A DNA stretch of 64,000 nucleotides, from the NCBI GenBank assembly GCA_023393165.1, contig JAEWMJ010000011.1:46778-110777 (forward strand), in the 5' to 3' direction. Below the pieces are notes generated by a model. That model was not told the DNA's origin, ran no database searches, and saw nothing but the letters and a program-made list of their open reading frames with translations. Position numbers and translations under genes: made by a program. Position 1 is the stretch's first letter. Every line of letters begins with the position of its first letter. Source of the stretch: Bacillota bacterium. Lineage in GTDB: Bacteria; Bacillota; Clostridia; Christensenellales; Christensenellaceae. Of the stretch, positions 51,222-59,225 are shown one piece after another.

Positions 51222-52286
51222 ATGAAAAAGACACTTGTAATCGTATTGGCGCTTGTTTTGGTAATCGCATTGGCCGGCTGTTCAGGCCAGACGCCCGCGG
51301 CATCCCCGGAGGCTGCGTCCCAGGCTCCCGCAGCTTCGTCCGCAGCGCCTGAAGCGTCCCCGGCAGCCCCGGCATCCTCGGAAGCGGCCGCGCCGGCAGA
51401 TGAAGGACCCAAACACATTGTGTTTGTTCAGGGCGTAGCCGGTGACGAATTCTACATTACAATGGGCAAAGGTATGAAGGAAGCCTGTGACGCAGCGGGA
51501 TATGAACTGGAAATCCTGGGCGCCGCAAAGTGGGATTACACCCTGCAGACGCCTATCGTCGAGTCCCTGGTGGCCAAGGCTTCCGAAATCGATATGGTAT
51601 GCATCGCTCCCGTCCACTCCGACTCCATGATCGCTCCTCTCAAAAAACTTGCCGATGCAGGCGTGCCCATCATTACGGTTGACACAAACATCAATGACAG
51701 TTCTCTCTATCTGTGCAACATTACCTCGGATAACCTCCAGGGAGGACAAATCGCCGCGGATATGCTTGCCGAAATGATCGGGAGCAAGGGCGATGTTGCG
51801 GTTATGAACACCAACGTAGGCGTTACTACCACCGAAGCAAGGGCAAAGGGCTTCAAGGAGCAGATCGCTGCGAAATACCCGGATATGAAGATCGTTTCCG
51901 ACGAATATTGCGAAGATGAAGCCGAGAAAGCCGCTTCCATCATTCAGGCGGCCGCTCTTAAAAACCCGAATCTGGCCGGAGTATTCGGCGTAAACCTGTA
52001 TGCGGCTCAGGGCAGCGCGCAGGGCCTTGAATCCGCCGGTATCGACGTCCCCGTTTTCGCCTATGACGCAGGCCCGGCCGTGGTCGAACAATTGAAATCC
52101 GGACTGATCGACGCTACCGTTTGCCAGAAACCCGCTGTGATAGGCAAAACGGCTATTGAAATGGCTACCTGCTATTTTAACGGCGAGAAAGATAAGATCA
52201 AGGACACCCTGGTAGACAACGCGATCGCGACGACGGAAACCGCGAATGATCCGGAAGTAAGCCAGTGGTTCTATGTAGCTGAATAA
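51222..52286 (+). CDS. Sugar ABC transporter substrate-binding lipoprotein
   Basis: A 354-residue periplasmic-binding-protein type 1 (RbsB-like) lipoprotein. The signal peptide ends in the lipobox ALAGC with Cys20 to be lipidated and anchored to the membrane. A Pro/Ala/Ser/Glu-rich linker follows (residues 22-62), then the binding domain with HIVFVQGVAGDEFYITMGKGMKEA, CIAPVHSDSMIAPLKKLADAGVPIITVDTNI and NLAGVFGVNLYAAQG. Relatives bind pentoses, hexoses or related sugars. AATGGAGG precedes the ATG. Confidence 0.94.
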   Translation: MKKTLVIVLALVLVIALAGCSGQTPAASPEAASQAPAASSAAPEASPAAPASSEAAAPADEGPKHIVFVQGVAGDEFYITMGKGMKEACDAAGYELEILGAAKWDYTLQTPIVESLVAKASEIDMVCIAPVHSDSMIAPLKKLADAGVPIITVDTNINDSSLYLCNITSDNLQGGQIAADMLAEMIGSKGDVAVMNTNVGVTTTEARAKGFKEQIAAKYPDMKIVSDEYCEDEAEKAASIIQAAALKNPNLAGVFGVNLYAAQGSAQGLESAGIDVPVFAYDAGPAVVEQLKSGLIDATVCQKPAVIGKTAIEMATCYFNGEKDKIKDTLVDNAIATTETANDPEVSQWFYVAE

Positions 52287-52299
52287 AGGCTGATAAAAA

Positions 52300-52334
52300 A
52301 AGAATTCAATAGGGCATCCCCCTATTGAATTCTT
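52300..52334 (+). terminator. Perfect 15-base stem-loop after the binding protein gene
   Basis: AAGAATTCAATAGGG (52300-52314) and its reverse complement (52320-52334) with a five-base loop. It is followed by ATTAAA, not a full T tract, so it probably gives partial termination or protects the binding-protein mRNA. Confidence 0.75.
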
Positions 52335-52352
52335 ATTAAATATGGTGGCCAT

Positions 52353-53330
52353 ATGATGAGAAATATCGTGGGCATTGATATCGGGGGAACCAAGACGTCG
52401 GTTGTATATGCCGAGTGCGGCGATGAGATTGTCTTCCGCGACAAGACCGTTTTTGAAACAAGGACGGATCTTGGCGCGCAGCATACGCTCAATAAAATTA
52501 TGCAAAGCGTGTATGCCGTGACGAACGGCCGGGGATCCGGATCTTTTGCCGTCGGAATCAGCTGCGGCGGGCCGCTGGACGCCCGAACGGGCGTCATTCT
52601 GGGGCCGCCCAATTTGCCGGGATGGGAAAATGTTCCCATTGTGGACCTCATAGCAAGCCGGTTTTTCGTAAAGGCTTATTTGCGGAACGATGCGGACGCC
52701 TGCGCGCTTGCCGAATGGAAGGCGGGCGCAGGCAAAGGATTTGATAATATCATTTTCATTACGTTCGGCACGGGCCTCGGCGCGGGACTGATACTCAACG
52801 GAAGGCTGTATTCGGGAACTTCGGGATTGGCGGGCGAGATCGGGCATATCCGCCTGGAGCCGTTCGGTCCGCCTGGGTACGGCAAGATAGGCTCTTTTGA
52901 GGGGTTCTGCAGCGGCGGAGGCATCGGGCAGTTGTCCAAAACGGTGCTGACGGCAGCCGGGCAATCCGGCAAAACAAGCAGGATACTGGACAGATGCGAG
53001 ATAAACAATATCACCGCAAAAGATATTTTTTTTTGCGCAAACGAGGGGGACCCGGCGGCGCTGTCCGTCGTGAAAACGGTGGGAGAGCATCTGGGAATGG
53101 GGCTTTCCATATTGATCGATATTTTAAATCCGGAGAGGATCATTATCGGCAGCATATTCGAAAGGAACGAAAAACTTTTGTCGCCTTATATGAACGAAGT
53201 CCTGGCGCGGGAAGCGCTGCCTGCATCCCTGCGGGATTGCCGCGTGGTGCCTTCAGGTCTCGGCGATAAAATAGGAGATTATGCGGCTGTTTTAACGGCG
53301 GTTTACGGGCTGGATGAGGAGGGCCTATGA
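52353..53330 (+). CDS. ROK family sugar kinase 1
   Basis: A 325-residue ROK protein without a DNA-binding domain, hence a kinase. Phosphate motifs are GIDIGGTKTSVVYAE, the catalytic aspartate in YLRNDADACALAEW, and FGTGLGAGLILNG. The usual zinc motif CxCGxxGCxE is absent; the equivalent region reads GYGKIGSFEGFCSGGGIG. Such variants are known in kinases of less common hexoses. It starts the second half of the island after the 52300 hairpin and overlaps the SIS isomerase gene by four bases. Confidence 0.88.
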   Translation: MMRNIVGIDIGGTKTSVVYAECGDEIVFRDKTVFETRTDLGAQHTLNKIMQSVYAVTNGRGSGSFAVGISCGGPLDARTGVILGPPNLPGWENVPIVDLIASRFFVKAYLRNDADACALAEWKAGAGKGFDNIIFITFGTGLGAGLILNGRLYSGTSGLAGEIGHIRLEPFGPPGYGKIGSFEGFCSGGGIGQLSKTVLTAAGQSGKTSRILDRCEINNITAKDIFFCANEGDPAALSVVKTVGEHLGMGLSILIDILNPERIIIGSIFERNEKLLSPYMNEVLAREALPASLRDCRVVPSGLGDKIGDYAAVLTAVYGLDEEGL

Positions 53331-54010
53331 AAGAAATACAGGAGGTCTGCCTGGATGAGCTCACGGAATCTTATCCGAAGCTTGCGGGCATACGCCCCGA
53401 TATCCAAAAAGCATACCTTAGATTATGCGAATGCTTTATGAAAGGGAACCGGCTCTTTATCTGCGGAAACGGAGGAAGCGCGGCGGATTCGCTGCACATC
53501 GTGGGAGAGCTGATGAAGGAATTTATGGTTAAAAGGCCGGTTGACGCTGAAACCACGGAAAAGCTGTGCAGGATGTATCCCGGCGAGGCCCGGGAATTGA
53601 TAGAGAATCTTCAGGGAGCGCTGCCGGCGTACGCGCTTCCATGCAACGCCGCGTTATCCTCGGCATATGCAAACGACGTTAACTGCGAGTATGAATTTGC
53701 CCAGCAGGTTTACGGTTATGCAAAAAGCGGGGATGTCCTGTTTGCCCTCAGCACTTCGGGAAACGCGAAAAATGTTGTTGCAGCCGCAAAAATCGCAAGG
53801 TGCAAAGGCCTTGGCACAATCGCTGTGACCGGACGGGACGGAGGAAAATTAAAGGACGTTTGCGATATTGTGATTGCGGTGCCGGCGCGGGAAACGTACA
53901 GGATTCAGGAACTGCATTTGCCTGTCTACCACACCTTATGCAGAATGCTTGAATTGCGTTTTTTTGGAAAAGCGGAGTTAGATGCCGCGGACAAAATTTT
54001 ACAGGGGTAA
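53327..54010 (+). CDS. SIS-domain phosphosugar isomerase, GmhA-like
   Basis: A 227-residue sugar isomerase-domain protein closest in pattern to GmhA, which converts sedoheptulose-7-phosphate to D-glycero-D-manno-heptose-7-phosphate. The phosphate-binding ICGNGGSAADSLHIVGELMKEF includes Glu61 at the GmhA catalytic glutamate place, the second motif is LSTSGNAKNV, and His197 in RIQELHLPVYH matches the catalytic histidine of GmhA. DiaA or GmhB-neighbour functions are less likely in a sugar operon. Located between two ROK kinases; role as phospho-sugar isomerase is inferred. Confidence 0.82.
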   Translation: MKEIQEVCLDELTESYPKLAGIRPDIQKAYLRLCECFMKGNRLFICGNGGSAADSLHIVGELMKEFMVKRPVDAETTEKLCRMYPGEARELIENLQGALPAYALPCNAALSSAYANDVNCEYEFAQQVYGYAKSGDVLFALSTSGNAKNVVAAAKIARCKGLGTIAVTGRDGGKLKDVCDIVIAVPARETYRIQELHLPVYHTLCRMLELRFFGKAELDAADKILQG

Positions 54011-54012
54011 CT

Positions 54013-54981
54013 ATGAAATATTATCTGATTATGGACATTGGAGGCACAAAAACATCCTCGGCCCTTTTTTCCGAAGACGGTGCCATTGTTGATAATTATG
54101 TCTATGTGGGCAAATCCAAGACCTATTGCGGCGAAGACGCCGTATACGAGAATTCCAAAAGCGCCTTGGATCATATCGTCCGGAAGTATAATGTCGGTCT
54201 TGGGAACGTGCTCGGAATCGGCGTTGGCTGTCCCGGGCCCCTGGATACCAAAAACGGTATTATTGTGAATGCACCGCTGATGGGGTGGAAGAACTTCCCT
54301 TTGGCACAACGGCTGCGCGCCGATTTCGGCAAACCTGTTGCAATGGATAAGGATTGCAATCTGGGGGTCCTGGCGGAGCAGCGTATCGGCCTTGCAAAAG
54401 GTCTTGATAAGGTGATCTATATTACGGTCAGTACGGGCGTGGGCGCGGGCGTTATGATTGACGGACATATCTACCGCGGCAGGACGGACAGCGCCGGAGA
54501 ATTCGGCCACATTTCAATTGATGTTGACGGAAAACTCTGTCCCTGCGGAAATCACGGCTGCCTGGAGCTCTATTGTTCAGGCACGGCCGTCAAACAGATC
54601 CTTCGGGAAGACTATGATAAAAATGTACAAAGCCTTGTTTTCGACCTGGCCTGTGGCGATAGGGAAAAGCTGGATGCAAAGCTGCTTTCGGAGGCGGCCG
54701 GGATGCGGGATAAATATGCCCTGGACCTTTTTGGCCGCATCGGGCGTACGCTGGGACTTGGCATTGCAAATGTATTCAATATGTTCGATCCGGATATCGT
54801 TGTGATTGGCGGAGGCGTTTCCAAGAGCAGCCGGTATTTTCGCGATTCGCTGATGGAAACGGTAAAAAGCCGTTCCATTGTTCATGTGGAAGACCGTCAT
54901 ATCGTGTATTCCGAATTGTGCGATACTGTTGTACTGCACGGCGCATATATTTTAATCAGGGAATTTATTGAAAGAGGTTAG
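54013..54981 (+). CDS. ROK family sugar kinase 2
   Basis: A 322-residue ROK kinase, paralogous to the one at 52353. Motifs are MDIGGTKTSSALFSEDG, the catalytic aspartate in AMDKDCNLGVLAEQRIG, VSTGVGAGVMIDG, EFGHISIDVDG and the zinc motif CPCGNHGCLELY. It has no DNA-binding domain. It starts two bases after the SIS gene. Two kinases in one operon may act on two sugars or on successive intermediates. Confidence 0.9.
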   Translation: MKYYLIMDIGGTKTSSALFSEDGAIVDNYVYVGKSKTYCGEDAVYENSKSALDHIVRKYNVGLGNVLGIGVGCPGPLDTKNGIIVNAPLMGWKNFPLAQRLRADFGKPVAMDKDCNLGVLAEQRIGLAKGLDKVIYITVSTGVGAGVMIDGHIYRGRTDSAGEFGHISIDVDGKLCPCGNHGCLELYCSGTAVKQILREDYDKNVQSLVFDLACGDREKLDAKLLSEAAGMRDKYALDLFGRIGRTLGLGIANVFNMFDPDIVVIGGGVSKSSRYFRDSLMETVKSRSIVHVEDRHIVYSELCDTVVLHGAYILIREFIERG

Positions 54982-54985
54982 TGAT

Positions 54986-55840
54986 ATGTCGCTTGTAACA
55001 TTAAAGGAGATATTAAAAGGCACGAGGGAAAACGGTTATGCCGTCGGCGGGTTTAATTTCAACAGTTACGAGGATGCGCAGGGCATTGTGGACGGCGCCG
55101 TTCGGAAAAAGGCCCCGGTGATACTGATGGCGAGCGTGGGCGCCGTCAAATATATAGGCATACGGCTGACGGTATATATGATCAAGGCGATGGCGGAATC
55201 GGTCGACGTGCCCGTTTGCCTGCATCTTGACCATGCGGAGGATCCGGATCTGATCAAAGACTGCGTCAAAATGGGATTTACATCCGTCATGATCGACGCG
55301 TCAAAAAAGAGCTATGAGGAAAACATCAGGGAGACCGCGGAAATCGTCCGGTTTGCCGGAAAATACGCCTGCTCCGTGGAGGGCGAGCTTGGACGCATAG
55401 GCGGCAGGGAAGAACAAATACGGGTAAGCGAAAAAGATGCCGCATATACCGACCCAAACGACGTGCCGCGTTTTGTGGAAGAGACCGGCCTGGACGCGCT
55501 GGCGATCGCCATCGGCACCGCGCACGGGTTTTATAAGAGCGAACCCAAGCTTGATTTTGAACGGCTGGCGGCAATCTCCCGGATCACCAAAACGCCGCTG
55601 GTGCTGCACGGAGGCACGGGCGTTCCGGCGGAAGATTTTAAAAAAGCCGTGCTTTTGGGAATGAGCAAGATCAATGTGGGCACAGAGCTGAAAGCCACCT
55701 ACGCAAAAGCGGTAAGGGATGCCCTGTGCGCCTATCCGAACGAGATTGATCCCAGAAAATTCATGAGGCTGGTAAAGGAAAGATGCAGCGAGGTGGTACA
55801 GGAAAAAATCGAAATTTTTGGAAGCGCGAACAGGGGATAA
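54986..55840 (+). CDS. Class II aldolase of the sugar island
   Basis: A 284-residue zinc-dependent aldolase. Metal ligands: HLDHAEDPD, GTAHGFYKS and LHGGTGVP; phosphate loop region MSKINVGTELK. Between them lies GELGRIGGREEQ, the usual class II loop. It cleaves a ketose 1,6- or 1,7-bisphosphate to dihydroxyacetone phosphate and an aldehyde. ATG 54986 follows AGAGGT and overlaps no other gene; an upstream in-frame TTG (54968) lies inside kinase 2. The phosphofructokinase gene follows after nine bases. Confidence 0.9.
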   Translation: MSLVTLKEILKGTRENGYAVGGFNFNSYEDAQGIVDGAVRKKAPVILMASVGAVKYIGIRLTVYMIKAMAESVDVPVCLHLDHAEDPDLIKDCVKMGFTSVMIDASKKSYEENIRETAEIVRFAGKYACSVEGELGRIGGREEQIRVSEKDAAYTDPNDVPRFVEETGLDALAIAIGTAHGFYKSEPKLDFERLAAISRITKTPLVLHGGTGVPAEDFKKAVLLGMSKINVGTELKATYAKAVRDALCAYPNEIDPRKFMRLVKERCSEVVQEKIEIFGSANRG

Positions 55841-55849
55841 GGTAAGCAT

Positions 55850-56785
55850 ATGAGGATCGGAGTAATCACAAGCGGCGGCGATGCGCCCGGAATGAATCCG
55901 TGCATCGCGGGTCTGGCAAAAAACGCCGAACAGCTGGGACACGAATTATTCGGCTTTGAATACGGATATGCCGGCATCCTGCAAAATAAAATAAGGCGGA
56001 TCCATGCAAACGAGGTGCAGGGTATTTACAAAATGGGCGGCACGATACTGAAAACAAGCCGCCTGCCTGAACTGAAGGAACCTTCGGTCCAAAAAGAACT
56101 GATAGCCGTCCTGAAACAAAACGGCATCGCCGGGCTGGCGGTGCTGGGCGGCGACGGGTCTTTCAAGGGAGCGGACGCGCTTTCGCGGCAGGATGCTTCC
56201 ATCAATTTTGTAGGAATCCCCGCCACGATCGACAACAATATTTATAAAAGCGAATATACGCTGGGGTTTGATACCGCTCTCAATAAACAGATGGCCTATA
56301 TAGACGATATCATGGATACGGCGGCTTCCATGCCCGGCCGGGTGTTCCTGGTGGAGACGCTTGGCGCCTGGGACGGTTACCTGGCCATGAGCTCTGTACA
56401 CATGGGCATCGCCGATTTCAGCGTTCTTGTGGAGCGTCCCATGACTGACGATGAGATCGCAAAAGCCGCTCAAAAAGCGCTCTCGGCGCACGGGTTTGCG
56501 GTTGTCACTCTGGCCGAGGGAACATACAGGATGTTTGAAACGGCAAAATATGTGCATGAAAAACTGGGCTGTACCGTAAAATGCAATCTGCTCGGCTATC
56601 AGCAGCGCGGCGGTACGCCCACCGCCTTGGAGCGGCTTCATGCGGCGGCGTTCGCGAAATATGCCGTCAGGGCATTGCATGATGGGATCATGAATCAATA
56701 TGTCGTTTATTCCGGAGGCGGATACCGCTATGTGAATCTTTCGGAATCGGTTAATAAAAAAGAATTCAACTGGTTTGAATTATGA
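55850..56785 (+). CDS. Divergent 6-phosphofructokinase family kinase
   Basis: A 311-residue PFK-A superfamily enzyme with TSGGDAPGMN, LGGDGSFKGAD (Gly103, the ATP-type signature) and PATIDNN with the catalytic Asp128. Several substrate-binding residues differ from E. coli PfkA: Met169-Gly-Arg171 reads Leu171-Gly-Ala173, Arg243 is Lys244, His249 is Tyr250, and Asp129 is Asn130; Arg162, Glu222 and Arg252 are retained (Arg164, Glu223, Arg253). This suggests a ketose phosphate other than, or in addition to, fructose-6-phosphate. It is last in the island operon and would make the bisphosphate for the aldolase. Confidence 0.85.
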   Translation: MRIGVITSGGDAPGMNPCIAGLAKNAEQLGHELFGFEYGYAGILQNKIRRIHANEVQGIYKMGGTILKTSRLPELKEPSVQKELIAVLKQNGIAGLAVLGGDGSFKGADALSRQDASINFVGIPATIDNNIYKSEYTLGFDTALNKQMAYIDDIMDTAASMPGRVFLVETLGAWDGYLAMSSVHMGIADFSVLVERPMTDDEIAKAAQKALSAHGFAVVTLAEGTYRMFETAKYVHEKLGCTVKCNLLGYQQRGGTPTALERLHAAAFAKYAVRALHDGIMNQYVVYSGGGYRYVNLSESVNKKEFNWFEL

Positions 56786-56845
56786 TAAAAATCTGAAAAA
56801 TAATGGAAGTTGAATCTGAGTAAGACCAACCGCCTCGCCGCCGTT

Positions 56846-57109
56846 TTATTTGGCGTCCATTATTTCGATCGTCAGGCGGTCGAAACTGAATTTATCAATA
56901 AAATCGTCTTTTTTAAACGTCGCTTTATGGAAATGCGCCAGTTGTTTGGTGTGCTTGGAATGCCAAAGAGGCATTTCAATGTCAAATTCCCTGCAAATCT
57001 GCTGCAGGCATTCCAAAAGAGCGTCGTTCATATCGGTTTTGTCACTTTCAACAGTGATGTGTTTGATTGATTTTTCTTTTATATAGACAGACGACCAGAT
57101 TTTGAGCAT
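56846..57109 (-). CDS. Small conserved-looking hypothetical protein
   Basis: An 87-residue cytoplasmic protein, MLKIWSSVYIKEKSIKH...LWHSKHTKQLAHFHKATFKKDDFIDKFSFDRLTIEIMDAK. It has the look of a real gene: AGGAAAGGAAAC just before the ATG, balanced composition and a compact alpha/beta pattern. The WHSKHTKxLAxFxxxTF section resembles small proteins of unknown function in other Clostridia. No catalytic motif is evident. It is convergent with the phosphofructokinase gene and divergent from aconitase. Confidence 0.7.
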   Translation of the reverse strand: MLKIWSSVYIKEKSIKHITVESDKTDMNDALLECLQQICREFDIEMPLWHSKHTKQLAHFHKATFKKDDFIDKFSFDRLTIEIMDAK

Positions 57110-57230
57110 TTGTTTCCTTTCCTGACGGGCGGCCCGGGTGAAAAATCAAAAAAATTTTGAAACGTCCCGCAGCCCTTTTTCGTTGTTTAATTAATTAGTA
57201 TAACTGAAATCAAAAATAAAATAAAGTAGA

Positions 57231-57259
57231 TTGAAAAAAAAGAGCAATTAATATAAAAT
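57231..57259 (+). promoter_or_regulatory. Sigma-A promoter of the aconitase-rex-yjbQ operon
   Basis: TTGAAA at 57231-57236, 17-base spacer, TAAAAT at 57254-57259, 32 bases before the ATG. Confidence 0.6.
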
Positions 57260-57290
57260 AAAGGGTAGTTATTTTTTAAGGAGCGTATAA

Positions 57291-59225
57291 ATGGGCAAAT
57301 CACTGGCATACAAAATACTTGAAAACCATCTCGTTTCGGGCAAAATGGAGCCCGGATCCGAGATATCAATTCGGATAGATTACACATTGACGCAGGATTC
57401 TACCGGAACGATGGCTTACCTGCAGTTTGAAGCAATGGGCGTTCCCAGAGTAAAGACGAAACGGTCTGTAGCGTATATAGACCACAACACCCTTCAGTCG
57501 GGCTTTGAAAACGCGGACGATCATAATTATATCATGAGCGTAGCCAAAAAACACGGGATTTATGCGTCCCGTCCGGGAAACGGCATCTGCCACCAGGTAA
57601 ACCTGGAACGGTTCGGCGTGCCCGGAGCGACGCTTCTGGGATCGGATTCCCATACGCCTACCGGCGGCGGGATCGGTATGCTGGCGATCGGCGCCGGCGG
57701 ACTGGATGTGGCCGTTGCAATGGGCGGCGGACCTTACTATATCCCCATGCCCAAAATCGTGAACGTTGAACTAACGGGAAAACTCATGCCCGGCGTATCC
57801 GCAAAGGACGTGATACTGGAAGTGCTGCGTATCATGACCGTGAAAGGCGGAGTGGGCAAGATCATAGAATATACGGGGAAGGGCGTATCCACGCTGTCCG
57901 TGCCCGAACGCGCGACAATCACCAACATGGGCGCCGAGCTGGGAGCGACGGCCTCCATATTCCCGATCGATCAAAAAACAAAAGAATTCCTGGCGGCGCA
58001 GGGCAGGGAAAAAGATTTCACGGAACTCTCCGCGGATCCGGACGCTTCCTATGACGAGAACATTATGATAGACCTGTCCTCCCTCAAACCCATGGCGGCG
58101 TGTCCGCACAGCCCGGACAATGTGAAAACCGTAAACGAACTCGGGCCCATTCATATTGACCAGGTTTGCATAGGAAGCTGCACAAACGCTTCTTACCTGG
58201 ATCTGATGCGGGTTGCCGCAATTTTAAAAGGCAAAAGCGTAGCGCCGGGTGTGAGCCTCACGATATCGCCCGGATCCAAGCAGGTAATGAACATGCTGGC
58301 GCAAAACGGCGCTCTTTCCGCTATGATTGACGCCGGAGCCAGGATCCTCGAATGCGCATGCGGTCCCTGTATCGGCATGGGGCAGTCCCCGGCCACAGAC
58401 GCGGTATCGCTCAGAACGTTCAACAGGAACTTTTTCGGACGTTCGGGGACAAAGTCCGCAAGCGTTTATCTGGTCAGCCCGGAGACAGCCGCTGTTTCGG
58501 CAATCGCGGGCGTATTGGCCGATCCGACGAAGATGGAAGACCTTGATATATTAAATATAGATATGCCGAAGCATTTTGAAATAAACGACAATATGGTGAT
58601 TCCGCCGGCGGACAGCCCGGATCAGGTGGAAGTGAAAAGGGGTCCCAATATCAAACCTTTCCCAATAAATTCCGCGCTGCCAAAAGAAGTCGCCGCCCAG
58701 GTGCTGCTCAAGATGGAAGACAATATAACGACGGACCATATAATGCCCAGCAATGCAAAACTGCTGCCTTACCGTTCCAATATTCCGTATCTTTCGGATT
58801 ACTGCCTTGCGCCTGTGGACGAAACCTTTCCGGCGCGGGCCAAAGAGGCGGGAAAATGTTTCCTGATTGCCGGCCAAAATTACGGACAGGGTTCGTCCAG
58901 GGAACACGCCGCTCTTGTGCCGCTTTATCTTGGCGTAAAAGGCGTGATCGCCAAAAGTTTTGCGCGCATACACAAGGCAAACCTGGTAAACAGCGGAATA
59001 TTGCCGCTTGTATTCCAGGATGAGGAAGACTACGGGAAAATTCAGCCGGGAGACGAGCTCGTTATCACGGATGCGCCGGGCAAGGTGCTGGGCGGAGATG
59101 TGTTTGAAATGGAAAATAAAACAAGGGGATACCGGTTCAATGTCATTCTGGATGTATCCGACAGGCTGAAAAAGATATTGGTATCGGGGGGATTGCTGAA
59201 CTACACGAGGGAAAAAAATGAGTGA
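57291..59225 (+). CDS. Aconitate hydratase (short, Aquifex/clostridial type)
   Basis: Isomerises citrate to isocitrate with a 4Fe-4S cluster. The 644-residue product is the short type seen in Clostridia. Cluster ligands and substrate motifs: GSDSHTPTGGGIGMLAIGAGG, VCIGSCTNASYLDL, ECACGPCIGMGQSP and GQNYGQGSSREHAALVPLYLGVKGVIAKSFARIHKANLVNSGILPL. AAGGAG precedes the ATG. It overlaps rex by eight bases. With citrate synthase (28278) it gives the first steps of an oxidative branch to 2-oxoglutarate. Confidence 0.95.
   Translation: MGKSLAYKILENHLVSGKMEPGSEISIRIDYTLTQDSTGTMAYLQFEAMGVPRVKTKRSVAYIDHNTLQSGFENADDHNYIMSVAKKHGIYASRPGNGICHQVNLERFGVPGATLLGSDSHTPTGGGIGMLAIGAGGLDVAVAMGGGPYYIPMPKIVNVELTGKLMPGVSAKDVILEVLRIMTVKGGVGKIIEYTGKGVSTLSVPERATITNMGAELGATASIFPIDQKTKEFLAAQGREKDFTELSADPDASYDENIMIDLSSLKPMAACPHSPDNVKTVNELGPIHIDQVCIGSCTNASYLDLMRVAAILKGKSVAPGVSLTISPGSKQVMNMLAQNGALSAMIDAGARILECACGPCIGMGQSPATDAVSLRTFNRNFFGRSGTKSASVYLVSPETAAVSAIAGVLADPTKMEDLDILNIDMPKHFEINDNMVIPPADSPDQVEVKRGPNIKPFPINSALPKEVAAQVLLKMEDNITTDHIMPSNAKLLPYRSNIPYLSDYCLAPVDETFPARAKEAGKCFLIAGQNYGQGSSREHAALVPLYLGVKGVIAKSFARIHKANLVNSGILPLVFQDEEDYGKIQPGDELVITDAPGKVLGGDVFEMENKTRGYRFNVILDVSDRLKKILVSGGLLNYTREKNE

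Noticed and set aside
51282..53090. 602-codon minus-strand frame opposite the binding protein and ROK kinase genes
   Set aside because: It crosses two well-supported plus-strand genes and their intergenic hairpin; protein composition (Arg/His/Cys/Phe-rich) is that of an antisense artefact.
57184..57204. Possible Rex operator (TTGTTTAATTAATTAGTATAA) before aconitase
   Set aside because: Only the left half resembles the Rex consensus TTGTTAA-N4-TTAACAA; the right half matches poorly. Kept only as a thing to test.
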